NCBI GenBank assembly: GCA_020912385.1
Contig: CP087221.1
Location: 1,054,001 to 1,118,000 of the forward strand
Source: Neofusicoccum parvum
Lineage: Eukaryota; Ascomycota; Dothideomycetes; Botryosphaeriales; Botryosphaeriaceae
Direction of reading: 5' to 3'
DNA length: 64,000 nt
The first letter of the stretch is position 1, and every line of letters begins with the position of its first letter. Positions 11,197 to 22,900 of the stretch are shown here, one piece after another. Position numbers and translations under genes: made by a program. Below the pieces are notes generated by a model that saw only the letters and a list, made by a program, of their open reading frames with translations, was not told the origin of the DNA and ran no database searches.

Positions 11197-13403
11197 GTTC
11201 AGTGACGAAAGGCTGGATGGAGGGGGCGTCCGAGCGCTTGATGCAGGACACAATTGGATTGGATGTGGTTCTTTGGCAGGGAGTAGTGTAGGCTGACGAC
11301 ACGGGCTTGCGCAGCATTGCACGACGTGAAGCTCGCGAGGAGCAAGAGCAAGGAGCCGACGCAGCGGACTGAGCAGAAGAGTCCGGAGTGCATTTAAACT
11401 GGAAACGCAGCGCAGCTTCCCCACTGTTGATAGCAATGCGGTACAGCAGCAGCCCGCGGGGTAGATAGGGCTCGCTGAGTGGTGCGGAGAAGGGAGCGCA
11501 AGGGTCAGCGGCATCGCCAGCACCGCTGCAGGCAGCAGCCAGCGTCTGCAACATGTCGAAACACGTCCACGGCTGTGTGTTGGTGTTGCACCCGCCCGCC
11601 GAGGACTGAGCACAGAGGCAGCCGGCACTACGCCGAGCTGGAACGGCGCGGAGATGATGGGGGGAAATGATAAGGCGCCGATAGCACTGATAGCCACGCC
11701 GGGATGCAGTGATGATCGTTTCCCGCAGCCGGCTAGGCGCAGCTGGCTCGCTCTCCCTCCGTGAAGATAAAACGACAGACAGGAGAGCGAGCCGAAGTCC
11801 GATGCCCTCCCGCTCGCTAAGATGCACAGGTCGATGTCACAATCTCGTCGACAGCCACGAATCCCTCTGCGGCCTTTTCGCTCTCCCGAGAGCCGCACGG
11901 GTCGGTGGGCATGGTGGTTGATTGGGCCGAGCCGGCACAGGCGTCCGCTGCGTCGGCGCCGAGTCCCTGTTCCTGACGATCGATCCGAAAAGATCGTCGA
12001 CGCGCCCGTGGCAGTCGACGCGTCCCTCCCAAACAGTCGCGACGCGCCCGCTTCCGGGCGTGGCTTCAGACTAGCGCAGCCAGCCCGACGTCGGCGCAGG
12101 AGCCGTGGCGTTGACAGGAAACGTTGAGCCGCACTGTGACGGCGTGTGCAGCCAAAAGTCGGCCCGGCGCAGCGGTGCAGCTCCGGTGTGCTGCGATCGG
12201 GAGCGCCACAGCGCCCGTGGCGGCTGGGCAGCAGGCGGCGATGGTAGCGCCGATGGGCAATCGACAGGCTCGTCGATGAGCAGCATGCATTTGGGGTGAA
12301 AGGGGAAGGGATGGGCTGGGTGTGGGAGAGGCCCAGGGAGGATGCAAAAGGTAGCTGCCGCAAGGGCCCGACGCCGGCGCGCACAACGGGCGGCGCTGCG
12401 GCACCATCTGCGATGGCTTTGCGACGGCGCGGACTGGAAGCGAGAGGATCAGGCCGGATCCTTTGGGGGGCATCCCTAAACTTTGTCTCGACGACAGCAG
12501 CTGCTGCTGCACCGCGCTGCCCCTCCGCCAGCGTCCCGCCCGCGCCGCCGTCCACGAGGGAGGCCGCTGGCGGAGCACGAAGGTTGCGCCCGTCCGACAT
12601 CCGGCATCGTGGATGCTAGCGCGCGCGGACCGTTGCTGAAGTCTCGCAGACTGAGTCGCCGCGCTGCCGTAGCCGCGCTGCCAGCGCCAATCGAGCCTGG
12701 CCTGCCGACGATCGCTCGACTGTGCTCCAGCGCTTCGGGCACCCAAGCTGTGCCATGTGAAGATGCCATCGCCAGGGGCCGCCGTGGGGGGTGGTGTTGT
12801 GGGCCAGCTGAAAAGGCCTCTCCACTAGGCAAAGGCAGGCTGGATGGTCTCAGACAGGTACGCTGGCCCGCCTGAGCTTCGAGCTAAACACCGTCCGCCT
12901 GTGCGCGTCTGCTTGGCGCGCCATCTTCGCTAATCCGCCTTCGATGCTGGATCGGCGACGATGTTGCGCATGGTATGGCCGAGGGCGCGGTGACAGCCTG
13001 CCGGGCCGTAGGGAGAAGCTGAAGATGCAAACACTATGCCGGAAGAGGGCCGGGCCAGCTGGGAGCAGGTGGGTCCGCAGCTGCGGTTGCCCCTTACGGC
13101 ATGCGGGCCAGCCTAAAGCGCGCCCTAGCAGTCACGACGCCTCACCTTCTGAGTCGCTGCTGACTTCTTCTCCAGATAACCGACTCGCGCCATCACGGAT
13201 TCCATTTTGCTCGCGACTCGAGCAGCCGAGAGATCGTCGCTCGTGAATTTCATATCAGTGCGTTTCGATAGTTACTAGAACGGGTCCTACAAGTCAAACT
13301 CCGCCCACGGACCGCTGCTCGGTCCGTCTCGACGCCCTATCTCCCCTCAACACCATGCGAGCGCCCCCCCACGGTGGCGCTCCGCCGGCAGCTGCAAGCC
13401 TCT
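11197..13403. other. GC-rich non-coding interval
   Basis: About 2.2 kb of GC-rich sequence with overlapping long ORFs on both strands. All have Ala/Arg/Ser/Pro-rich low-complexity translations and none shows a domain, signal peptide or splice pattern. The right end (13294-13403) is the 3' region of the acyltransferase gene, the left end the promoter of the MFS gene. Nothing else is supported. Confidence 0.5.
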
Positions 13404-14893
13404 CTACTCTATCATAAAGTTCCACGCCACACGCGCCAGCACGTCGCTCGGATAGTCGACGACCCGGTGGAAGATCTCCGCGCCCGGCACTACCGTGAAG
13501 ACGCACACCGCCAGGCACAGGATGTTGCATGCCCCCTCCGGCCAGTTCTTGTCGACGCGCAGGTGGAGAAACAGCTTGATGCCGGCGGTGTAGATGATTG
13601 TCGCCTGAATGAGGAAGTAGCCTGCCGGTGGACCTTCGTTAGCTGCATGCTTGGAGCTCTCCATGTGGGGTTTGGGGGATTGTCTCCTGCACGGCGTGGC
13701 TAAAGTGGGGCAGACTTACTGAAAGACCGGCGCCCCAAGTACGTGAAGAGTGGGTTCTTGAAGATGAATTGCAGCATGTCCGACGTCTCCATCATCAGCA
13801 TGAAGCCCACGATGACCAGGTAGTTGTCGTCGCGCGCTAGCGGCTGGTCCAGGTCCAGGCCATCGTTGAGCGACCCGGCGTTGTACAGGCCCGTGTGGCC
13901 CTTCAATTCGGCGTTCCGGTACTCAGGGCGCCAAGCGACCCACAGGTACTGCATGATGAGCCCAGCAAGCAATAGTACACCATACGGGATATACGATGGG
14001 CAGCGCACGGCTCTGCCACCGGGCAACCGGATCGGAACGCCGCGCTTCGCCTTGGCCCGGAAGTCCATGTTCATTACCATGTCGGCAAGAAGGATGCCGG
14101 TCACCGAGTACCAGGCCCACGACTGTACCCACCACGCGGTGGCGATGAAGAACAGGAAGGCCTTGACGCGCCAGGAGTTTCGCGTGTACGGGATGCAGAT
14201 CATCGTCATGTACACGGTGTAGCTCTGGACGAAGACGATGCTGATGGCGAACAGCGTTTGAGAGGGAGAGGCCAGGTTGCCCATCTGAGTCGCGTAGTTC
14301 TTGTTGACCCAGAATATCTCAAACATCGAGTTGAACCAGTGGAGGAAGTTTTGAATGCGCCCGGGAGTGGCAATCGTCACATTGTTGGTGCGGGTTTTGA
14401 AGTCGTCAATGTATTCGAGTCCGATCTGGTTGAGGATGATCGTCGAGAGACCCAGACCGACAGCAGTGGGTATCCAGAGGCGGATGCCACGGCGGAACAC
14501 CTGGCTGGCGACCAATTGACGGGTGGGGTTCTGCAGAAACTGGATGCAGATAGTCCGGGCGGAGAGGAGGACGATGAACGAGTAGATGAGAGACTCGTTC
14601 CAAAAGAGAACGGAGAAGACCTTCCGGAGGATGATCTGGTAAAACGGACCATCGGTGTTTGCGGCGTCCTTTACGGTTGCGGGTGCAAAGACAGTCAGAA
14701 AACACCACACAAACGACTGGATGACGAGGAAGCCGCGGATGCCGATGAGCCAGTCCTGCTCGGGAGCAGGAGAGGGGAGCGAGCGAAAGGAGACGAGGGA
14801 CTGGAGTAAGGTTTTGTCGGCTGCGTCCACAGCAGCTGCAGAGGAGCTGCTGTCACGCTCTTTCTCGCCGACGCGGGCAGTTGGAAGGCCCAT
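13404..14893 (-). CDS. Acyltransferase-3 family membrane protein, catalytic His apparently missing
   Basis: Two exons (14893-13720 and 13621-13404, 463 residues); the intron gtaag../..ggcag restores GRRSFSYFLIQA. A polar N-terminus of 45 residues is followed by about ten hydrophobic segments. The first carries DWLIGIRGF, the family's xGxRG signature at the start of helix 1, and FRRGIRLWIPTAV fits the second conserved block. Family members (OafA/YrhL-type) transfer acyl groups, often acetyl, to sugars of surface polysaccharides. The usual histidine in helix 1 is replaced here (IQSFVWCFL), so activity may be altered or lost. The gene sits 2 kb from a GT2 polysaccharide synthase on the same strand and 5 kb from a second acyltransferase-3 protein, which supports a role in modifying the same polymer. 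Confidence 0.78.
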
Positions 14894-16912
14894 TGTGAAG
14901 GTGGTCTGCTGCTTGCTTGCTTGCTTGCTGACTGCGTGCTTGCTAGGACAACAGATGGAAGGCGGCAGCCAGGCCGGATGTCAAGTCTTGTCTGGCTGAG
15001 GGGCAGCTGCTGGAAGCCGGTATGCTCCCAGACCGCTCTGAACTTTATCGTCCGCGGATGCATCTTGCAGCTGGCGGGCTGCACGGCCCAGGCAGGCATG
15101 TTGCGGCGGCATTGCCAAGCCAGCTGGTGGGCGATGGAGGGCCGGGCGGGCAGCGCGTCAGGGCGGGCAGCAAGGGCAGCAGGGGGGGAGCAAGCAGCTG
15201 GAAGCCGGCGCAGCTTGGGCCTCGTGGAGCGGCGACGCTGAGAAATTGACGTGGATCGTCAGGCCGCGGGCCCACGAGAAAGGCCGGCCGGGTGGTCGAA
15301 AAAGAAGGTGAACTGGACTCCTGGCAGCGCTTGCGTAATTGCACAGGCCGAGGATGCGGCGCCAGCGTCGGACGGAGCGGCGTCCGAATTGGCTCAGGCA
15401 CGCCGACTCCAGGCGGGCGCCGATCGGCCGGCCTGACTTGCGGTGCGTGATAGGCGTTTTCTAGTGTCCGTCGCCAGCAGCAGCAGCAGCAGCAGGAGCA
15501 GCAGCAGCAGCAGGCCTTCCCAGCGTTCTGCCGTGGTACCAAGCGTTTCAGCCGATAAGCCTCTCCCGCCGGCCTGGCTCACCCCCCGAGCCGTGCGCCA
15601 GGGGCCCCGGCCGCCCTGTCCTTTGCCGCCGTTGCTGTCCGCGCTGGTCTGCAGCCCGCCAAATCCATCCCGGCGCAGAGCTGCTCGCCTGCTGCTCGCC
15701 TGCTGCACGCCAGCTGGAGCAATCAGCCCGCCCAATCCCGACTCTCGGCCATTTTTGCCCTCCGCCCCCAGCCGTCGTTTTCTCCGCCGCCGATCCGCGT
15801 TTTCTAGCCGCAACCACCGAACAAGGCCATGGAAGCCGCCTTTCCGCAACCCAAAAGTCGTGTGTCCCTATCGCCCGCCCGTTTGCGCCATCGCGGCTCT
15901 GGCTGAACACTCTCCGCCCGGGATCCGCCGTCAGCCTGAATGCCGCCCCTCCTGCACGCTACCTGCCGTGCCATCCTCGCCCTCTGCGCGGTTGGGCGCG
16001 CGAAAACAGGGCCCGCGCCACGCCGTGCGGTGGTATAGCTTGATGTTGCCGGGCCTTGCAGTAGCAGCTGTTCTTTTTTTGCGTTGCAATTGCCAATCTG
16101 GGACACATCGCCTGCTCAATGTTGAGCGTGCTGGATATTGATCAATTTCGCCCGCACCGTCCGAGCCGGCCTCGTGTGGTGTGTCTGCCGCAAGGCGCGG
16201 CGCCGGCCAAGAAAAGAAGCACGTCTGGGCTGCCGCCAGGGAGATAGGTCGTCCGCCTTGCGCGCTCCTTCTCAGCTGATGTGCTCGTGTTGACGTCCAT
16301 GTACTGATCATCTCCTTCAGAGAGATTGCTGGGCTGCCCTCGAGAGCGCCGTTTTTGTGTCAACTCGATGCAGCCAGCCCTCCCTTTCCAACCGGGGAGT
16401 CTCACACGCCCCTGTTGTCTCCCCACATCTTTCTGCTGTGCGAGATCCTAAAAATTTCCCTTGTGAAACGGTCCGACCAAATCTGGGTTGCAGCTCTGAT
16501 TGACGGGTCATCTGCCGAGCCAGACGTCACATTTCTGGGCCGCCCGCCCAGGATCATCCCAACAGATCGTTCTAAAGGACGGGAGAGCGCCGTGAATGCT
16601 TTGCAAATCTTTCATAGTTCTAAACTTATTATCCTCTAGGTTACGGCTGCGCCGTTAGCATCAAAAACGTGATCAACCATTACGGGTAGGCTTATCTGCC
16701 CGATAAACATTGACAAGCATCCAGCATCGTGTATGTGCAGTAGTGTGTGCCCCGTCCTCGCCACAATGACGCCCTAGCCCATCTAGAAATCCACCGACTC
16801 CACGCAGGTATGTGCAGAAAAAGAAACATGTACATGAAAGCATGCAGTGCGCAGGGGGCCGCCGCTGCTTGCAGCTATGCACGGCCCGAACTGCGCGCGC
16901 GCAGCCGCAACG
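14894..16912. other. GC-rich interval between the acyltransferase and GT2 genes
   Basis: No supported gene. Long Ala/Pro/Arg-rich ORFs overlap on both strands and look like composition artefacts. The left part should hold the promoter of the acyltransferase gene (start at 14893); a short run of TGCT repeats lies in its leader near 14909-14945. A CAG microsatellite lies at 15475-15513. The right end is the 3' flank of the GT2 gene. Confidence 0.5.
15475..15513 (+). repeat. CAG trinucleotide microsatellite
   Basis: An almost perfect run of CAG units with one GAG interruption, about 13 units, in non-coding sequence. It makes the surrounding ORFs look like poly-Ser, poly-Gln or poly-Leu, which explains several spurious frames here. 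Confidence 0.85.
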
Positions 16913-18503
16913 TTACGACCGTGCCGTGGGGTTCCAGTTGTTGTAGTTGACAAGCTGGCGTGCGTTGCCGTACAACCCAATCGTCGCGTTCAGGACCAGA
17001 TAGAACGGGTACAGCACGGAGAACATGGCGATCATTCGCAGATTGACAAACTCCGACCGCACGCGCGCAGTGATCCACAGCGTCGCAACGAGACAGGCAA
17101 TCCTGCAAGGCATGTTAGCTCAGCCCTCGCAAACCCGAGTGGGGTTGAAACTTTTGTGGGGAAACGTACGTGATGATGAAGAACCAGACCGAGACCGGGA
17201 ACGTGAACCAGATAAGCTTGACAAACTGGACCGGGTTGGCCGGCCATTTGGTGATAATGAAGCCGAACACCAGGCAGGTGTACTGCGTGACGAGGTAGTA
17301 GCTGAGCTCGCGAATCGCCAGGAGGGAGAAAAGGCCGAAGCGCACTTTCAATCTCCGAGGCGTGCCGTCGGGCGATTTGTTGTACGCAAGCTTGCAGTGC
17401 TTGATGCTCGCTTGCGTCCAACCCTGCGCCCACCGCAGCCTCTGTTTCCAGAACGACGCGAGGGTGGTAGGCGCAAGCTCGTACGACACGACGTTCAGGT
17501 CGTGGACTGTGTTGGCGCCACGTGACACAGCTCGCAATGCGGAGTCAATGTCTTCAGTGAGCATGTCGCCGTCCATTCTGAGATCCTTGAGCAGCGACGC
17601 GCGCCAGTAGCCGTTGGACCCGCAGAAGAGGCCAAACTCCCACATGGTCGCACGGCCGGGATGCGAAACAGCGTAGATCTTGTCGAACTCGACGGCGATC
17701 ATGCTCGCAAGGACGCAATCTTTGGAGTTGAAGACAACGCATCGGCCTTGGACGATGTCCACGGTTGAGTCCTGACAGAAGCGCTCAGCGGCCCACCGCG
17801 GACCATGAGGGTGCGGGTAGTGGTCGCAGTCGTAGATTGCGATCACATCGGAGCCGGTGTCGAGCGTGAAGAAATAGTTGAGGTTGTCGGCCTTGGAGGT
17901 CGAGTTCGGAACCTTGATGACTCGGAGCTGCGAGAACTTCATCTGAAGGTCCCGCAACTCGGTCTCGAGCGGCTCGATTGGCTTCGGCGTGTTGTAAAGG
18001 ATGTTGATCCTGATCTTGTCGACGGGATACACGATCTTGGTCAGAGCGTGCATGGCGCGGTCCATGATAATGTCCTTCTCGTTGGGGAGGTAGGCGACTA
18101 TCAGGATGTCGATGATGGGAAGGTTGGCATCCGGGGTCGGGAAGGTCCATCCCCTCTCCTCGGCCTTGACGACAGCCTTGCGAGCATCGCGGATGGGGGA
18201 GAGGCTCAGGAAGGCCTCAATGACGGTGGAGGCGGAGACGTAGAAGTTGGTTGCCAAGTAGACAAACCAGAAAATGCCGATGGCCTTGTTGGTGGCCACC
18301 ATGTAAATGCAAACCGAGAAGACGAAGTAGCAGAAGATCAGAGCAAACGGAGTCCATTCTGTGATGAAGTCCGAGATGCGGGCCAACAGGCTCGGCTGCG
18401 GCGGGCGCTCAGGCAGGCCGCCCGTAGTGGACGACGATGCGCTGTAGAACGACTTTGGCTGCTCCTCCTCAATGGTGATGGTGAAGTCTTTGTTGTCAGC
18501 CAT
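16913..18503 (-). CDS. cps1: Processive family-2 glycosyltransferase, Cps1/ZtGT2-like (hyaluronan-synthase-like)
   Basis: Two exons (18503-17170 and 17102-16913, 507 residues); the 67-bp intron gtacg../..ttgcag restores WFFIITIACLVATLW. Two N-terminal membrane helices (about 50-70 and 75-98), a cytosolic GT-A domain, then three or more C-terminal helices. All processive GT2 motifs are visible: VAYLPNE near 136-142, the DxD-like DCDHYP near 225-230, TEDID near 316-320 and QRLRW near 354-358. This set defines cellulose, chitin and hyaluronan synthase-like enzymes that polymerise and export a polysaccharide through the plasma membrane. Length and architecture fit the ascomycete Cps1/GT2 proteins needed for hyphal growth on surfaces and plant infection in Zymoseptoria and Fusarium. 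The product is not known from sequence. The start is the ATG opening MADNKDF; the frame runs on upstream but that part lacks conservation. It is divergent from the GH16-acyltransferase gene. Confidence 0.88.
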
Positions 18504-19975
18504 GGCGGAGGGAGGACTGGGGGTCTGCTGGAGGCGGGAACGACAGTGACGAGCCGCGGATGCAAAGCGGGCACGGAATACAAATAGCGAGCGGAGCTGG
18601 GTGACTGAAGGCAGATAGGACTGATCAACGAGAGTATGAGTCGGGACACGAGCGATTGCCAGACGCTCGGTCAATGGCTTGAGACGGTCAAGCTTAAGAA
18701 AAAGATATCGGCCACATTGGGCAAGGCGGGCCTTGAGACATGGATGGGTAGCACCGGACAGTGGGCCAGGGCGGCTTCCATGCATCGGTAAATTTTCTCA
18801 TCTCCATCACGATGGCTGCGGAGTTGCATGGGCCGACCAGGGTGGCATCGGGGCCCTTGGGCAGGGCAGCACGGCCAGCACGGCTCCGGGAGCACGTCCC
18901 TGCCGTCCACGTCTGCACGGCTCTGTGGCGGGCGGCCAGCTGCCTTGCGTGGAGCTGCAATCGAAATATTGGAAATTAGAGAGCGTCTAGCTGATAGGCG
19001 GACGCGCTGGCCTTGGGGTTCCGGCGGCGGCTGCAGGCGCTAGAGCGTGCGGCTGTCGGGGCGCGCCCGGGTTCTTTGAGATCGGCCAGCTGCTGCTCTG
19101 CGCAGAGTGCAGCGTGGGAGTGGGTCGCGCGGGCGGCGCTGCGGTGGTGGGCGTGGGCGTGGGCGTGGACATGGACATGGACATGGACATGGTGGATGCG
19201 GCCGGGCGGTGGGCAGCAAAAGCAAGAGCGCCCGGCGCGCGGCAGGGGGCGGCGGGACGAGTGCGCCAGGGCGCCGCACGCTGACCTCACTTCCGCCAGC
19301 GGCGCCTGCCAACGGGCAGCCCCTGCGCCCACGGTGATCTTCCGCGGCTACACCACCGCCTGCCGTCAATCATCGCCTCTCCCATCTAGCCGACGCCGCA
19401 CGCCATATCCGCTCTCGTGGAAGCGTCGCGCCGTGACTCGCAGCCACCGCGCTGCCAGCCGGCCCTTGGCTCTGCACCGCGCCGGCCGCGCAAGGGCACC
19501 CAGATGCTCTCCTCCACCGCGCCCTCCATTTGCCGCTCTTGGCATGCACCGCTCAATCTGGCCCGCCTGCCGATACGAACGCGCGCCAAACGGCCAATTC
19601 AAAGCTTCGCCTGCTGCACGCCACCGCCAAGCCAGGTACCTGAGCGCAGCCTCCAGCGCTGCATGCGCGCAAGGACCAGGCCCCACGCCGCCAGGACAGG
19701 GCCCCGAGGGCAGCCCAACAGGCCAAAACAATTTCGATGAGCCCGCGCTGTTGCGCCGCCATGATGGCAAGCCTGCTCATGGCCGATCCGACCCAGCCCG
19801 CCCTTTCTAGTCATGTCCCGCCGCCCATGTCCCACTCCAGGCCTGGCTGATAGAAGCTGCCACGCTCTGCTTCCTCTTCCGGCTGATAGCAGCATTAAAC
19901 GCTCTGAAACCCGCATTTCTACGGCTGCGTGCCGGCGCTCGTTCTCCCCCCTTCCTTGCCGTGTCAGAACTTCAC
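18504..19975. promoter_or_regulatory. Shared divergent promoter region of the GT2 and GH16-acyltransferase genes
   Basis: The two genes start head to head 1.47 kb apart. The interval is GC-rich with no supported gene; ORFs are short and Arg/Ala/Pro-rich. It contains a clean hexamer tract at 19149-19194. Co-regulation is inferred from the arrangement only; no specific operator could be identified. Confidence 0.4.
19149..19194 (+). repeat. Hexanucleotide tandem repeat
   Basis: Three copies of GGGCGT run directly into four copies of GGACAT. The block lies in the intergenic region between the divergent GT2 and GH16-acyltransferase genes, about 0.8 kb from the latter. Confidence 0.85.
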
Positions 19976-22900
19976 ATGGCTCTCTCTTCCAAGCTGTGCC
20001 GTCTGGCGGCCGCCGCCGTTGGCCTTCTCTTTCTGGCCGGTCCGGCCCTGGCCGCCGACCAGGACTGCTCCTGCGGCTTCTACGACGACACCACCGGCGA
20101 CCTCTTCACCGAGTCGTTGATCCAGTACTTCAACGAGACCGCGGACCTTGATCAGTTCATCCTCGAGAACTTCGAGCACAAGTCCGAGAAGAGCTGGAAC
20201 AGCAAGTTCCGCCAGGGCGCCCTTCCCGACAACGTCGTGGACAACAGCACCTCGCTCGAGCTCTACTGCGACCCTTACGACGATGCCCACGTTGTCAATG
20301 GCGGCAGCATCAGATCCGTCCGCCGCGACATCCAATATGGCTCCTTCCGCTCGCTCATGCGCGGTCCCCGCCAGGGCATGGGCGGCAGCTCCCTGACCAT
20401 GAGGCTCTTGTTCAACGAGACCGAGTCTCTCGAGATCAATGTCATGAACACCGACTCCAATGCCACCGCCTGGGTCAGCACCCTGATGCAGAACGAGTGG
20501 CCGGACCGCGACCTCGGTATCAACTACACCATCCTGGGCAATAGCTCTCTTGCCAACGGCACCGCCTGGCCGTGGGACTTCATGGAGTTCCGCATCGATT
20601 GGACGGACAAGGAAGTCCGCTACTATGTGGGACAAAACAACAGCCGCACGGTGACCAAGAAGAAGCACGGTCAAATTCCAATGACCCCTTCGCCCTTGTA
20701 CTTCCGCCACTGGTCGATTGGCAATACCTACTCGATGGAGGGTCCTCCGTACTTTAGGTCCGTAGCCAATGTTGGCTGGATGCGCATGTTCTTCAACACG
20801 TCGACGATGACAGACGACCAGCACGAGGTATTCGATGCCAGGTGCACTATTGAGGACGCCTGCTCCATGAACGACATGGATCTCCGCCTGGTGTCCTCGT
20901 ACGCTACCAATGCGACGGTGAAATGGAAGCATCACGATCCTCGCGGTGGCCTTTTGGCTGCGCCCGTCTGGATTTCGGTGATCATGGCTATTTTCTCGAC
21001 CTTCCTTCTGATCCATTCGTTCGTGAAGAGGGCGGTCTCGAAAAAGCCCGCGGGCCATGGTCACGGCCACGGGCAGCCGTCCGGATCTGATTCCGACCGC
21101 TCTTCGCCGGCTCCTGAGTACAGATCCTCCGAGCCGAGCATCATCGCATCCAGCAGCACAACTCCATTCAATCAGACGCGGCCCGGGACGCCAGACAAGA
21201 AATACAGCAGTGAAGCGCTTCCCCGGCGCTCGGACTTGACTCCGTCCGGATCGGGATATTCGACTCCACTGCCCCGTTACGAGAGCAGGGAATACCTCGG
21301 CCGCTACGACGAAGATGCGATCAGTCCGGTTTCCTCGACGCCGACTTTGCCGAATGTGACTCCTGACACGTCTGCGTATCCTCCGACCTCGACCAGGGCC
21401 TCGTCGCTTAGGAATGCCGTGGTTTACACGGATAACAGTGCCATGCCGGAGTACGCGCTTCCCGACTCCGCCAGAGATTCTGCCCAGACTCTTGTTCCAA
21501 GAACCCCGATTTCACCGTTTCTGCCCAAGTCCCCGACATCTCCGTCGGCTCCACCGCCATGGTCGCCCAAAAACAGGGAGAAGGGCTTCGGAGCGGCCAG
21601 AATCAAGGAAGTGGTTGAAGAGCCCAAAGAGCACCCGCTCAAGACAGCCACGAACGCAGCAGATACCAAAGCCGCCGACAAGATCCCCACTGCGAAGAAA
21701 GCCCGTGTGGACTACCTGGCCGGCTTGGTTGCTCTGTGCTCGATATTCGTCACCCTGATCCATTTCCACCTAACCTACGTGCCGGCGGTCGTGATTCCCG
21801 GGGCCTTCGTTCACTACCCGAGCGAGCTGTGGGCAGAACGGCTCATTTCCCCGTTCATCATGAATCAAATGTGGCTCGGCGTGTTCTTCACAACCTCGAC
21901 GCGTTTCTTGTCCGCAAGGTATTTCCGTGAGGGCAAGCTTGACGTCATCGCCGAACGTGCGGTGAAGCGCGCACCGCGTCTCATGATCCCTGTCACCGCC
22001 ATGGTTCTGTTCGAGTACTTCTTCATTGATGTCGGAGCGACCAAGTACCTCGAGTACCTGCCGTCAGTGACTTGGTCTACGTGGGGTTACGTCGCCAAGT
22101 TCCCTTCTGTTGGTCACTTCATCAGCGAGATTCTCGAGCTCGTGTACCTCATCCCCAATGCCGTGCCCCAGATCACGTTCAACTACTGCACCGGTGTCCT
22201 GTGGACTATCGCTGTACAGCTGCAAGGATCATGGGTTGTGCTGCTTGGTGCGATTCTGATCCGCGAGATCAAGACCCCGTGGAAGCGCTTTGGCTACTAC
22301 GCATTCTGCGTCGTGAACAACTGGTATGCGCGCAACTGGGGCAGCTTCTTCTGGCTCGGCCTCATGCTCACCGACCTGGATATCACGTACAAGTGGCGCA
22401 AGTACCTGTACCCGCGTCCGTTGGTGTACTATCCCCTGATTTGCTTCTGCTCCTTCATGACTCTGGTCGGCTTCACGATGAACCTGCTTCCCCAATGGAT
22501 CAGCTTCAACTTCACCACTCACGAGAACGGCATTCATCCCGACCAGGAGACCGGCCTGCCCATCATGGAGACTGACAACTACGGCTACCCCAACTACTAC
22601 GAGCCGCGGTTTAACATGCTGCTTTTCGCCGTTGGCATGCAGGCCATCGTCGAACTGTCAGCTGTAGTCCAGAAGATTCTTTCGTTCCCGCTGCTGGTGT
22701 GGGTATTCCCACACATCTTCACTATCTATCTGATTCATGGCTTCATCTTCTGGAGTTGGGGTGCCTGGCTTTGCGTTTTCCTGGCTAGCAGAGATTTCGT
22801 CTACTGGCTGAACATCCTTCTCACGGGTGTCACCTGCTACGCCATCATCATTCTCTCGCTGCCTATCGTTACGCCTGCCATTGAAATCCTGGGCCGCGAC

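Noticed and set aside
10996..12600. A 534-codon minus-strand ORF covering the MFS first exon and its upstream region
   Set aside because: Only its last 66 codons are real (first exon of the MFS gene). The upstream part is Arg/Ser/Ala-rich, without domains, and arises from high GC content.
12066..12746. A 226-codon minus ORF upstream of the acyltransferase gene
   Set aside because: Low-complexity Ala/Arg/Ser/Pro composition, overlapped by equally long frames on both strands; no domain or splice pattern.
15443..16141. A 232-codon plus ORF beginning near the CAG repeat
   Set aside because: Its Ser-rich start is a translation of the microsatellite, and the rest is Pro/Arg/Ala-rich with equal-length frames on the other strand.
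17115..18785. Upstream start for the GT2 gene at 18785 giving 94 extra residues
   Set aside because: The added segment has no conserved feature, whereas the ATG at 18503 begins a typical N-terminus for this family.
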